Notes: generated from the sequence alone by a model not told the origin. A stretch of 53,350 bases of DNA from CAZVYN01 sp964631125 (GCA_964631125.1 CAZVYN010000020.1:1-53350); one strand, 5' to 3'. Shown: positions 28,251 to 36,898, counted from the stretch's first letter. Made by a program: numbers and translations.

Positions 28251-28976
28251 GTGAAAGAGTCGACGACTTGGTACTCCCCGCGAGTCGGGCGTGAAGTCAC
28301 GACCGTCCGGTGGGGTCACTTCGGCAAGCCGGTGCTCATCTTCCCGACGGCCGGCGGCGACGCGGAAGAGATCGAGCGCTTCCACGTCATCCGCGTGTTG
28401 CAGGAGTTGATCGACGCTGGCCGCATCAAGGTCTATTCGTGCGATAGCGTCGCGGGCAGCGTGCTCCTGAAGGGCGAGGGGAATCTCCGCCATCAGTGCG
28501 CGATGTGGGGTCGGTTCCAAGACTTCATCCGACACGAGTTGGTCCCGGCCATCCGCATGGACTGCGGTGACCCCGAGATGGGAATCATCGCCGCCGGCTC
28601 CTCGATCGGCGCCTTCAACGCCGTCGCGGTCACCTGTCGCTACCCGGACGCGTTCACCCATGCGATCGGGATGAGCGGCACGTACGACCTGACGCGTTTC
28701 TTCGACGGTCAACCGACCGCCGACTTCCACTACGCGTCGCCGGTGCACTTTCTGCCGGACGCCCCCGACAGCGTCGTCGCGCCGCTGCGCGAACGGTTCA
28801 TCCTGTTGGCCTCGGGCGAAGGGAAGGCCGAGGACATCGGAGAGTCGTGGCGGTTGGCGCAGATCCTCGGTCAGCGCGGCGTTCCGAATCGCGTCGACTC
28901 ATGGGGACCCGACTGGACGCACGACTGGCCGACCTGGCGGAACATGCTGCCCAAGTATCTCGGGGAGATGACCTGA
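28251..28976 (+). CDS. esterase-like alpha/beta hydrolase in amidoligase operon
   Basis: 241 aa from GTG 28251, with GGAGG 5 nt upstream. Compact alpha/beta hydrolase: VLIFPTAGGDAEEIERF as the first strand and oxyanion region, nucleophile elbow IIAAGSSIGAFNAVAV (Ser in G-x-S-x-G), and a late His in WTHDWPTW. It resembles the small esterase/lipase group often annotated COG4947. No signal peptide, so cytoplasmic. It lies between the ATP-grasp and GCS2-CBS genes, 13 and 4 nt away, so it must be co-expressed with them. A plausible job is releasing or transferring an acyl group in the same pathway (inference). Confidence 0.8.
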   Translation: MKESTTWYSPRVGREVTTVRWGHFGKPVLIFPTAGGDAEEIERFHVIRVLQELIDAGRIKVYSCDSVAGSVLLKGEGNLRHQCAMWGRFQDFIRHELVPAIRMDCGDPEMGIIAAGSSIGAFNAVAVTCRYPDAFTHAIGMSGTYDLTRFFDGQPTADFHYASPVHFLPDAPDSVVAPLRERFILLASGEGKAEDIGESWRLAQILGQRGVPNRVDSWGPDWTHDWPTWRNMLPKYLGEMT

Positions 28977-28980
28977 GCGC

Positions 28981-30900
28981 ATGAAGCCGAATCAGGTCGA
29001 CGAAGCCTTCACCGGAGAGCGCCGCCGCGAGTTCATGCGGGCGCTGCTCGACGATCTGCAAGCGCTGGAGATGATCCTCGAAGGCGGCATGCTCGAAGAG
29101 GGCATTCGCCGGATCGGCGCCGAGCAGGAGATGTTCCTCTGTGACCGCAGTTGGAGACCGGCGCCGGCGGCGATGGAGATGCTCGAGCGGATCGACGACT
29201 CGCACTACACGACGGAGTTGGGCCTCTTCAACCTGGAAGCGAACCTCGATCCGTTGGTCTTCGGCGACGACTGCCTCTCGAGGTTGGAGTTGCAGTTGAA
29301 CCAGCTCGTCGACAAGGCGCGCGGCGTGGCCAACGACCTCGATCTCGAGGTCTGCTTGACGGGGATCCTCCCGACCATCCGTAAGTCGGACCTGGGTCTC
29401 GAGAACATGACGCCCAAGCCGCGCTATCTCGCGATCAACCGCGCGCTCCGCGAGTTGCGCGGCGGCGACTACGAGTTCCAGATCAAGGGGACCGACGAGC
29501 TCCTGGTCAAGCACGACTCGGTCATGGTCGAGGCGTGCAATACCAGCTTCCAGCTCCATTTCCAGGTGGGCGCGGCGGAATTCGCCAATCTGTACAACGT
29601 GGCGCAGGCCGCGGCCGGCCCGACCCTCGCCGCCGCGACCAACTCGCCGCTGCTCTTCGGGCGCCGCCTCTGGGCCGAGACGCGAATCGCTCTCTTCGCG
29701 CAGTCGGTCGACACGCGCGCCTCGCACCATCACATGCGCGACACCAGCCCGCGCGTCACCTTCGGCAAAGACTGGGTGAAGAAGTCGGTGCTCGAGCTGT
29801 ATCGCGAGGACATCACGCGCTTCCGCACCTTGATCGGCACCGACCTCGACGAAGATCCGTTCGCGCGCCTGCGCGCCGGAGAGACGCCCGACCTGCGCGT
29901 GCTCCGGCTGCACAACGGAACCGTCTATCGGTGGAACCGCGCCTGCTACGGCATCACCGACGGCAAGCCGCACCTGCGGATCGAGAACCGCGTGCTCCCG
30001 TCCGGCCCGACCGTGTTGGACGAAGTGGCCAACGCGGCGCTCTGGTACGGCCTCATCATCACGCTCTCCCACCGCTACGATGACATCACCAAGGTGATGG
30101 ACTTCGACCACGCCAAGGCGAACTTCGTCGGCGGCGCCCGTCTCGGCCTCCATTCGCCGATCACCTGGCTGGAGGGGAAGGAGACGATCGCGTCGAACCT
30201 CATCCTCGACGAGCTGTTGCCGATGGCTGAAGAGGGACTGAGCAAGCGCGGGATCCGCGAAGCCGACATCAAGCGCTACCTGAGCGTGATCGAGCAGCGC
30301 GTGCGCACGGCCAGGACCGGCTCACGCTGGCTGCTCAGTTCATTGGCCGGGATGAAGAGCGAGGGGACAATGGGCGAGCGGCTCAACGCGCTCACCGCTG
30401 GAACGGTGGCTCGGCAGAAGGGAGGCGCGCCGGTGCATGAGTGGGAGCCCGCCAAGCTGTCCGAGGCCGGAGGCTGGAAGCACAACTACTTCAAGGTCGA
30501 GCAGTACATGTCGACCGACATCTTCTCCGTACGCGAGGACGAATCGGTCGACCTGGTCGCCAACCTGATGGAGTGGGAGAAGATTCGGTATGTCCCGGTG
30601 GAGGACTCCGAGCACCGCCTCCTGGGGCTCATCTCCCACCGCGCCGTGCTGCGTCTTTTGGCTCGAGGTCGCATGGAGAAGCGCACGTCCCTGGTTTCGG
30701 CGGCCGATATCATGAAGAAGGCGAACGAACTCATCACCGTCGGCCCCGACACGCCGACGCTGGAGGCGATCTCGACCATGCGACGCCACCAGATCGGCTG
30801 CTTGCCGGTCGTGACCGGCGGTCGGCTCGTCGGGATCGTGACCGAGCACGACTTCATGGACATCGCGGCGGAACTCCTGGAGCAGAAGCTGAACTCATGA
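28981..30900 (+). CDS. GCS2-type amidoligase fused to a CBS domain pair
   Basis: 639 aa. Residues 35-480 form a glutamate-cysteine-ligase-2-like (YbdK superfamily) domain: IGAEQEMFLCD is the ATP/Mg-binding E-x-E strand, followed by ELGLFNLEANLDPL, ASHHHMRDTSPRV and LRIENRVLPSGPT. The last 130 residues are two CBS domains (QYMSTDIFSVREDESVDLV, ADIMKKANELITVGPDTPTL, GRLVGIVTEHDFMD), which usually bind adenine nucleotides and report energy state. The fusion implies a ligase whose activity responds to AMP/ATP or S-adenosylmethionine. Ordinary GCS2 enzymes are about 370 aa without CBS. It starts 4 nt after the esterase gene. The amine substrate cannot be inferred. Confidence 0.87.
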   Translation: MKPNQVDEAFTGERRREFMRALLDDLQALEMILEGGMLEEGIRRIGAEQEMFLCDRSWRPAPAAMEMLERIDDSHYTTELGLFNLEANLDPLVFGDDCLSRLELQLNQLVDKARGVANDLDLEVCLTGILPTIRKSDLGLENMTPKPRYLAINRALRELRGGDYEFQIKGTDELLVKHDSVMVEACNTSFQLHFQVGAAEFANLYNVAQAAAGPTLAAATNSPLLFGRRLWAETRIALFAQSVDTRASHHHMRDTSPRVTFGKDWVKKSVLELYREDITRFRTLIGTDLDEDPFARLRAGETPDLRVLRLHNGTVYRWNRACYGITDGKPHLRIENRVLPSGPTVLDEVANAALWYGLIITLSHRYDDITKVMDFDHAKANFVGGARLGLHSPITWLEGKETIASNLILDELLPMAEEGLSKRGIREADIKRYLSVIEQRVRTARTGSRWLLSSLAGMKSEGTMGERLNALTAGTVARQKGGAPVHEWEPAKLSEAGGWKHNYFKVEQYMSTDIFSVREDESVDLVANLMEWEKIRYVPVEDSEHRLLGLISHRAVLRLLARGRMEKRTSLVSAADIMKKANELITVGPDTPTLEAISTMRRHQIGCLPVVTGGRLVGIVTEHDFMDIAAELLEQKLNS

Positions 30901-30910
30901 ACGACTCGGC

Positions 30911-31873
30911 ATGAAGGATCCCACGCTCGACGAGACGCAAGAGTCGACGAGACCCGGCGAAGGGTCCCGCATGATCGGCCGCATCGTCGGCGATCTCCCC
31001 GGACCAACGCTGGTCGCGGTCGCCGGCATTCACGGCAATGAACCGGCCGGAGTCTTCGCCGCGCAGCGCGTGCTCGCGCGCCTGGCCGAACTCGGCGCGC
31101 CGTTGAGCGGTGAGTTCGCGGCGCTCCAAGGGAACATGCAGGCGCTGCAGAAGGGCCGTCGATTCCTCGATCGTGATCTCAACCGCCACTGGACCGTCGA
31201 AGGGCTCGAGCAACTCGCCGATCGCGACAAGCACGAGACGCTCACCCACGAGGACCGCGAAGAACTCGATCTCGCGCGCGCCATCGACGGCGTTCTCTCC
31301 GATAGCCGCGGCGGGCTCTTCTTCATCGATCTCCACACGACTTCCTCAGCCGGCTATCCCTTCGCGATGATCCAGAATCGAGTGGAGCAGCGCCGGTTCG
31401 CGCGCAATTTCCCGCTGCCGGTCATCCTCGGGCTCCTCGACGTCGTCGACGGTGTGCTCTTGAAGTACATGGCGGAGTTGGGCTGCACCTGCTTCGGCAT
31501 CGAAGGCGGACAGAACGACGACGAACGTTCGATCGATCACCACGAGGCGGCCCTCTGGATCGCGCTCGTCTCCGCCGGCTTGGTCGACGCCGACGACCTC
31601 CCCGAGTTCGAACGCTCCCGCGCCCTCCTCATCGGATCCAGCACCGGCCTCCCCCACTTCATGGAAGTCGTGCATCGCCACGCGATCACGCTGGAGGACC
31701 AGTTCCGCATGAAGCCGGGCTACGCCAACATCCATCTCGTGCAGGCCGGCGAGGTCTTGGCCCGCGATTGCCGCGGCGAGATCAAGGCGCCGTGGGACGG
31801 GATCCTCTTCTTGCCGCTCTATCAAGGCTTGGGGGACGACGGATTCTTCTTGGGCCGTGAGGTCGACGCCTAG
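30911..31873 (+). CDS. succinylglutamate desuccinylase/aspartoacylase-like metallohydrolase
   Basis: 320 aa from the ATG at 30911; a second start at 30971 (MIGRIVGDLPGP), just before the domain, is also possible. M14-like fold with zinc ligands in VAGIHGNEPAGV (His and Glu of H-x-x-E) and FFIDLHTTSS (third His), plus the conserved R-D-L-N-R in FLDRDLNRHW. Family members remove acyl groups from N-acyl amino acids (AstE, aspartoacylase). The domain ends in a beta-barrel with LARDCRGEIKAPWDGILFLP. Last large gene of the operon, 10 nt after GCS2-CBS. It may hydrolyse or trim the amide made by the two ligases (inference). Confidence 0.85.
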   Translation: MKDPTLDETQESTRPGEGSRMIGRIVGDLPGPTLVAVAGIHGNEPAGVFAAQRVLARLAELGAPLSGEFAALQGNMQALQKGRRFLDRDLNRHWTVEGLEQLADRDKHETLTHEDREELDLARAIDGVLSDSRGGLFFIDLHTTSSAGYPFAMIQNRVEQRRFARNFPLPVILGLLDVVDGVLLKYMAELGCTCFGIEGGQNDDERSIDHHEAALWIALVSAGLVDADDLPEFERSRALLIGSSTGLPHFMEVVHRHAITLEDQFRMKPGYANIHLVQAGEVLARDCRGEIKAPWDGILFLPLYQGLGDDGFFLGREVDA

Positions 31874-32004
31874 TTCTCTCCCTCGCTGGGGATCGACGCC
31901 GCACTCCAACCCCGTTACGGTCATCCCGATGGCCGGGGCCACGACCCCAAATCGTCGATGCGCGCTGCATCGTTCACGGGAACCGAGAGAAGAGCGAGGG
32001 ATCG

Positions 32005-32133
32005 ATGAGCAAATTACTACGCGGACTGGCGGCGGGTTGGGGCGCCAAGAAGCTCGGCGGCGGTTGCCTGAGCACCATCGTCGTCTTCTTGTTGCTCTGG
32101 TGGTTGCTGGGCAACTTCGGACTCTTCAAGTAG
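32005..32133 (+). CDS. 42-aa membrane miniprotein
   Basis: ATG at 32005 preceded by GAGGG at 6-10 nt. The product begins MSKLLRGLAAGWGAKKLGGG, an amphipathic, glycine-rich and basic segment, and continues with one strongly hydrophobic helix (VVFLLLWWLL) and the end GNFGLFK. The codon pattern fits the neighbours. It lies 131 nt after the metallohydrolase and is followed by a hairpin 10 nt after the stop, so it may be the last gene of the amidoligase transcript or an independent unit. I do not recognise a named family. The clean ribosome site, membrane helix and following hairpin support a real gene. Confidence 0.65.
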   Translation: MSKLLRGLAAGWGAKKLGGGCLSTIVVFLLLWWLLGNFGLFK

Positions 32134-32142
32134 ACAAAATAC

Positions 32143-32170
32143 GCCCCGGATCCCCTTGGGGACCCGGGGC
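32143..32170 (+). terminator. GC-rich hairpin after the miniprotein gene
   Basis: 13-nt arms (32143-32155 and 32158-32170) with one mismatch and a TT loop, beginning 10 nt after the stop. No T run follows, so intrinsic termination is doubtful; it may be a transcript-stabilising hairpin. Confidence 0.4.
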
Positions 32171-32292
32171 GCTGGCCGGGATCGCAGTGTGGTTTGCCCT
32201 AACTGCGACGATCGAATCATCGCGTTGGATGGACATGCGTAGGAACGCTCACAGCGCTCCGGCCGAATCTCTTGGCTCTCGCTTGCTCTCGC

Positions 32293-32517
32293 CTAGCCCT
32301 TGCGGTTGTTCGGACCCTTCAGGCTCTGGCGCGCGCTTCGTGGCTTGGCGTTCTTCCGTACGATCGCGCGCTCGTCGAGCCCTTGGTGGACATCCCCTTC
32401 ATCCTCTCGCCGACGATCGGGGTCCCCCTTGGCATCGAGCGGACCGGCCGTCTTCGAGGGGCGACGCGCTCCGCCGGGGGAAGACTTCGCGTCAGTCTTC
32501 TTCTTCTGATCCGCCAC
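32293..32517 (-). CDS. small hydrophilic basic protein
   Basis: 74 aa from a GTG at 32517, with AAGGAG 7 nt upstream. Begins MADQKKKTDAKSSPGG and is almost wholly polar, with Lys/Arg/Asp/Ser/Pro throughout and no hydrophobic core, so probably disordered. Ends PRSARQSLKGPNNRKG. Proteins of this kind (stress or nucleic-acid associated) are common, but no family can be named. Support comes from the good ribosome site and the non-random start; there is no homology evidence by eye. It is convergent with the 42-aa gene. Confidence 0.5.
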   Translation of the reverse strand: MADQKKKTDAKSSPGGARRPSKTAGPLDAKGDPDRRREDEGDVHQGLDERAIVRKNAKPRSARQSLKGPNNRKG

Positions 32518-32893
32518 TTGCTCGCTCCTTCACCTGTCGCCGGAATTCGCGCTGTTCGACGGGTTGTCGGCGCGCGCGTCCGGCGATCGAACTCGCCGGA
32601 GCAGCAGCAGGATCGATGCCAACACCGGTCCGACGGACGGCTGCCTTGGAGCGATCCGCCAACCGCGTGTCGAATCGCGACGTGGGCCGTTCTTCGATTT
32701 CCGCGGAGTTCGAACCACGCGAACCGGTCGCGCCGATGACGAGAAATCTCTGCATTTCTTGGATAGAAATTGCATCCGCTACACGCACGCGATTGCCGGA
32801 ACTACACAGAGGGTCGGACACGGCGCGCGCGCTATCGTCATCCTGCGCCGCGGCGATGGCGCGCCCCATCGATCGCCTACCAAGGAGTCGTCC
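32518..32893. other. intergenic stretch, no gene recognised
   Basis: About 375 nt between the small basic gene and the broken AraC gene. Long open frames cross it on both strands, but none shows a domain or start signal. The segment around 32750-32775 is locally AT-richer (AATCTCTGCATTTCTTGGAT) and could hold a promoter for the AraC gene; no clear -10/-35 pair. Confidence 0.4.
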
Positions 32894-33554
32894 ATCCGCT
32901 ACGTCGAGTATCCGCCGCCGTCCGACCTCGCCCGGGTCGTCGGATGCATGTGGAGCCTCCGCAGTGCCCCGGAGGCCCCGGACGCAGATCCTGCTACTGC
33001 AGCCGGGGCGGACGGTCGACACGTTCGGGGTCCGTTTTCGACCGGGCGCGGCGAGGCAGGTGCTGCATCTCCCGCGGCACGAGCTCCTGGATCGGGCCGC
33101 GCCGCTCGAGGAGTTCCTCGGACTCGCAGGCGCCGAGTCGACGAACCAGATTCTGGACGCGACGGACCCCACCGACCGCGTCTCCCGGGCGACCACCTGG
33201 CTGCGCGAGCGCATGACGCGCAGGCCCGGGCCTCATCCGGCCCTCCGCCACGCTGTCGGGTCGACGCCGAAGCGATTCGGGCGGACGGTGCGGTTGAACG
33301 CGCTCCTGGCCCGCATGCGGAGTGAGTCGACCGCGCCCTGGGCCGATCTAGCGCTCGAGTTCGGCTTCGTGGACCAGAGCCACTTGGTGCGGGAGTTCCG
33401 CTCCCTCGCAACAGCGTCTGTCCGGTTACTTCACCGGCGACTGAAACGACGCATTTCTTCAATCCCGGTCGACGCGCTCCCTCTTACCATCTGCCTGGTG
33501 GTTACCCAGCGCCGTATCGAAGCAATCGTCCCTCTCGAGGAGGTCCTCGCATGA
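32894..33554 (+). pseudogene. degenerate AraC-family regulator (DUF6597-type N-terminus)
   Basis: An AAGGAG (32882-32887) is followed after 6 nt by ATC CGC TAC GTC GAG TAT, reading IRYVEYPPPSDLARVVGCMW; relatives begin MRYVEY, so the start ATG appears mutated to ATC. After WSLRSAPEAP the match jumps to another frame (QILLLQPGRTVDTFGVRFRP), with the usual LPDG..E/D..G strand region missing. The C-terminal part keeps STPKRFGRTVRL and WADLALEFGFVDQSHLVREF, the second HTH, but lacks the normal first HTH helices. So: a lost start codon, a frameshift with an internal deletion, and probably a second deletion. The final frame overlaps the start of the DUF6265 gene at 33551. Confidence 0.7.
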
Positions 33555-34045
33555 CGTCGGATTTCTTGTTCCTCGCTCTCCCGTTCCTGGCTGTCGCGCT
33601 GGGTCCAGGCGCTGCCTCCAGCGCGGAGCCGCCCCGGAGTCAGATCGAGGCGTTGGCGTGGATGGCCGGTTCCTGGGCGAGCGAAACCGACGGAGCGCGC
33701 ACCGAGGAGCATTGGATGGCGCCGCTGGGCGGAAGCATGGTCGGCATGCACCGCGATGTCGCGCCGGGAGGGAAGGTCGCGTTCGAGTTCCTCAGGATCA
33801 CCTCGGTCGAGACGGGTCTCGCCTATCTCGCGAGCCCCGGTGGGCGCCCGCCGACTCCGTTCCCGGTGAAACAGCTCGAAGCAAACCGCGTCGTCTTCGA
33901 GAACCCGACGCATGACTTTCCGCAGCGGATTCTCTACTGGCTCGATGACGAAGGGCGGATGCACGCGCGGATCGAAGGGACGATGAACGGCAAGGAGGAG
34001 TCCGCGGACTGGGTCTGGACGAAGGACTCGCTCGGCGAGAGGTGA
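33551..34045 (+). CDS. secreted DUF6265-family protein
   Basis: 164 aa. GAGGAGG lies 7-8 nt before the ATG. A signal peptide of about 24 residues (FLFLALPFLAVALGPGAASS) precedes a single lipocalin-like beta domain: IEALAWMAGSWASE, EEHWMAPLGGSMVGMHRD, FEFLRITSV, FENPTHDFPQRILYW and ARIEGTMNGKEESADWVW. These are the conserved strands of DUF6265, a family of periplasmic or extracellular proteins without known function, often found near regulators and hydrolases. Full length. It lies directly after the broken AraC gene, which may once have regulated it (inference). Confidence 0.85.
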   Translation: MTSDFLFLALPFLAVALGPGAASSAEPPRSQIEALAWMAGSWASETDGARTEEHWMAPLGGSMVGMHRDVAPGGKVAFEFLRITSVETGLAYLASPGGRPPTPFPVKQLEANRVVFENPTHDFPQRILYWLDDEGRMHARIEGTMNGKEESADWVWTKDSLGER

Positions 34046-34136
34046 GGCGGGCCCCCTGGCGTCGGCCGCGGTCTTGCCCCCCGCCTGGCGTGAGGGTAGG
34101 GTTCCCGCGGTCCAGAAACCCCGACGCAAGGAACTC

Positions 34137-35963
34137 ATGCCTGCCTGTCCTCGCTGCGCCTCGGCGCTTCCCGATACCGCGCGGTTCTGCCCGGACTGCG
34201 GCGCCTCGATCGAGGTCGACGCGCCGTCGGCGGTCGACGAGATCCGTGAGCGACTGCAGAAGTCGATCCGGGATGAGTTCCAGATCGTGCGCGAACTCGG
34301 TCGCGGCGCGATGGGCGCGGCCTACCTGGCGCGACAACTCCGGCTGGACCGAGAGATCGTCATCAAGGTCCTGCTGCCGAATGTCGGAACCGCGCACGAC
34401 CTGACCGCGCGATTCCGCCAAGAGGCGCGCACGCAGAGCCGGCTCCTCCATCCGCACATCGTGCCGATTCTCGATGTGCGTGAAGCCGAGGGGCTGCTCT
34501 TCATCCTGATGCCGTACATCAATGGACCGAATCTTCGTGTCTTCCTGGCGAACGAGCCGAATCCGTCGCTCACGACGGTGCAGCGGATCTTGCGAGAGAT
34601 GGGCGACGCGCTCGCCTTCTCGCATCGCACCGGCGTCGTGCACCGCGACGTGAAGCCAGAGAACATCCTGATCGACTCCGGCACCAGTCGCTCGTTCTTG
34701 GCCGATTTCGGCATCGCCAAGGTCTTCACCTCCGACCAGACGGCGCTCACGCTGAACTTCACGAATCTGGGGACGCCCCGCTACATGGCGCCGGAGCAGT
34801 GGGAGAACGCATTCCGCATCGACGGCCGCTCGGATCAATACGGACTCGGCGTGATCGGTTGGGAGATGCTGACCGGCCGGCAGATGTTCGACGCGCAGAG
34901 CGCCATCGATCTGTACAACCAACAGAAGAGCCGCGAGCCCGAGAGCCTCGACGAGCTCCGGCCGGACGCGCCGTCGCATCTGCGCGCCGCCATCTCGCGC
35001 GCGATCCGCAAGAATCGGGACGAGCGGTTCACCACGATGGAAGAGTTCGTGGCGGCGCTCTCTCCCGACGGCGCCGAGCACGATCCCTTCGTCTCCTCGG
35101 CGGCGTTCGGCTCGGGCGCCAATCCGATTCCGACTCCGAGCTTGATCCCGGCGCCGACGTTGATTCCGAACCAACCGCGAATTTCGATCCTCACGGCGTT
35201 GCCGGCCGCGGGACCGCCTCCGGGGCCGACGACGGGACCGCCGCCGATCGATCTAGGCCACTCCGCCGAACTGCCGCCGACCCCCGCGCCCTGGGTGGAC
35301 AGTCTGCGGTCGGCCACGCCGCCGGGAGCGGCAAGCCCGCGACGCTCCGCGCGCTCATCCATCCAGCCGTGGATGTGGATCCTCCCGCTCGTGTTGCTGG
35401 CGGGACTCGGCGCGGCGCTCGTCAACGAACTGCGCAAGCCGAAGGAGGCCGAGCCGGTTGCTGTGGCGACTCCTCCCGCGGCCGAACCGCCCGAACCGCT
35501 CACCGCGGCGGCGAAGCGCTCGTCGCCGGCTCCGCGCAAGCCGGCGACGACGACCACCGAAGGAACGGACCCGCCGCAGTCGACAACGCGAACCGACGTT
35601 CCCGCGACGCCCTCTCAGCCGCCGCCGAGCGCGCCGCCTCCGGAACGGGTCAATCCGAATCCCGCGGCCACCGGTGGGAATCAGCGACCTTTCGCCAGCT
35701 TCTCGGTCTCCCCGAAACGCGGAAAGCCGGACACCTCCTTCCGACTCGACGCCTCCGGCTCGCGCGACGATCGCGACGATCCCAGCCGGCTCGAGGTGCG
35801 CTGGGATTTCGACAACGACGGCAATTGGGACACGTCGTGGTCGACCAACAAGCAAACCTCCACGGTGTTCGGCAAGACCGGCCAACGGATGGCGCGGTTG
35901 CAGGTGCGAGACAGCGGCGGGCTCACCAGCATCTATCTGGACGGGCCGACGATCTCTCGCTGA
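34137..35963 (+). CDS. membrane Ser/Thr protein kinase with zinc ribbon and PKD-like exterior
   Basis: 608 aa from ATG 34137, with AAGGA 4-8 nt upstream. Residues 1-25 form a zinc ribbon (CPRCA...CPDCG). The kinase domain (48-310) has the glycine loop ELGRGAMGAAYLA, Lys77, catalytic HRDVKPEN (Asp171), DFGIAK (Asp190) and APEQWENA; all key residues are present. A Pro-rich linker, one membrane helix (WMWILPLVLLAGLGAALV), a second Pro/Thr-rich linker and a C-terminal PKD-like domain (VRWDFDNDGNWDTSW) follow, placing a beta-sandwich sensor outside the cytoplasmic membrane. Hanks-type kinases of this form respond to cell-wall or extracellular signals. It lies 22 nt before the dienelactone hydrolase gene. 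Confidence 0.92.
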   Translation: MPACPRCASALPDTARFCPDCGASIEVDAPSAVDEIRERLQKSIRDEFQIVRELGRGAMGAAYLARQLRLDREIVIKVLLPNVGTAHDLTARFRQEARTQSRLLHPHIVPILDVREAEGLLFILMPYINGPNLRVFLANEPNPSLTTVQRILREMGDALAFSHRTGVVHRDVKPENILIDSGTSRSFLADFGIAKVFTSDQTALTLNFTNLGTPRYMAPEQWENAFRIDGRSDQYGLGVIGWEMLTGRQMFDAQSAIDLYNQQKSREPESLDELRPDAPSHLRAAISRAIRKNRDERFTTMEEFVAALSPDGAEHDPFVSSAAFGSGANPIPTPSLIPAPTLIPNQPRISILTALPAAGPPPGPTTGPPPIDLGHSAELPPTPAPWVDSLRSATPPGAASPRRSARSSIQPWMWILPLVLLAGLGAALVNELRKPKEAEPVAVATPPAAEPPEPLTAAAKRSSPAPRKPATTTTEGTDPPQSTTRTDVPATPSQPPPSAPPPERVNPNPAATGGNQRPFASFSVSPKRGKPDTSFRLDASGSRDDRDDPSRLEVRWDFDNDGNWDTSWSTNKQTSTVFGKTGQRMARLQVRDSGGLTSIYLDGPTISR

Positions 35964-35985
35964 TTCAAGCTCGAAGGGAGACTCC

Positions 35986-36828
35986 ATGTCTGATTCGACT
36001 CGCCGCCCCCGGCGACGCTCCTCTCTGATCGCGGCACTCGCCGCGCTGACCTCGATCGCAGCGATCGCAGCGATCGCAACGCTGGCCCCGAGCGCCGCAC
36101 AGGCCGCACTCGTCACGAAGACCGTCGAGTACAAGGCGGGCGACACCGTCTGCGAGGGGTATCTCGCCTACGACGACGCCACGAACGACCGGCGGCCCGG
36201 CGTTCTCGTCGTGCATGCTTGGAAGGGACTCGACGCCCACTCGAAGCGCAGTTGTGAAGAGCTGGCCGGGCTCGGCTATGTCGCCTTCGCCGCCGACATC
36301 TACGGGAAGGGAGTTCGTCCTTCGACCATGGAAGACGCCGCGAAGACGTCCGGGATCTACCGCGGCGACCGTCCTCTCCTGCGCGCGCGCGTCAACGCCG
36401 GGCTGGACGAATTGAAGCGACAAAGCCAGACCGACAGCGCCCGTCTCGCCGCCATCGGCTACTGCTTCGGCGGCATGACGGTGCTGGAGCTCGCTCGCAG
36501 CGGCGCCGACTTGGACGGCGTCGTGAGCTTCCACGGCGGACTCGGATCGCCCACGCCGGCCGATGCGAAGAAGATCAAGGCGCACGTCCTCGCGCTGCAC
36601 GGTGCGGACGATCCGTTCGTCAGCGCGGAAGAGCTGGCCGGTTTCCAGAAGGAGATGCGCGAGGGCGGTGTCGAGTGGCAACTCGTTTCGTACGGCGGCG
36701 CGGTGCACAGTTTCACCGATCCGGACGCGGGGAACGATCCATCCCAGGGCGCCGCGTACGATCCCCTCGCCGCTCGACGCGCCTGGGCCGCGATGCGTTC
36801 GTTCTTCGATGAGGTCGTGCAGAAGTAA
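35986..36828 (+). CDS. secreted dienelactone-hydrolase-family protein
   Basis: 280 aa from ATG 35986, with GAAGGGAG 7 nt upstream. The signal peptide carries a short repeat (IAAIAAIA) encoded by tandem 9-nt units around 36054-36080. The hydrolase fold shows GVLVVHAWKGLDAHSKR, nucleophile Cys in IGYCFGGMTVLELA, Asp in LHGADDPFV and His in YGGAVHSFTDPD, the Cys-Asp-His triad of dienelactone hydrolases. These act on lactone or ester bonds; here the enzyme is exported, so the substrate is probably extracellular. Full length. Same strand as the kinase gene and possibly co-transcribed with it. Confidence 0.88.
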   Translation: MSDSTRRPRRRSSLIAALAALTSIAAIAAIATLAPSAAQAALVTKTVEYKAGDTVCEGYLAYDDATNDRRPGVLVVHAWKGLDAHSKRSCEELAGLGYVAFAADIYGKGVRPSTMEDAAKTSGIYRGDRPLLRARVNAGLDELKRQSQTDSARLAAIGYCFGGMTVLELARSGADLDGVVSFHGGLGSPTPADAKKIKAHVLALHGADDPFVSAEELAGFQKEMREGGVEWQLVSYGGAVHSFTDPDAGNDPSQGAAYDPLAARRAWAAMRSFFDEVVQK

Positions 36829-36898
36829 CGCAGCGCCCGTCGCGGCCTGCTAGACTGCCGCCGCCGGAAGTCGCGGGGTTGATCGTCGAGCGGGGGTA

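Noticed and set aside
32143..32170. Firm intrinsic terminator
   Set aside because: Good stem but no T run; kept only as a low-confidence hairpin.
31857..33554. 565-codon plus-strand frame as one protein
   Set aside because: It covers the miniprotein, intergenic DNA and only the C-terminal part of the broken AraC gene; there is no continuous domain.
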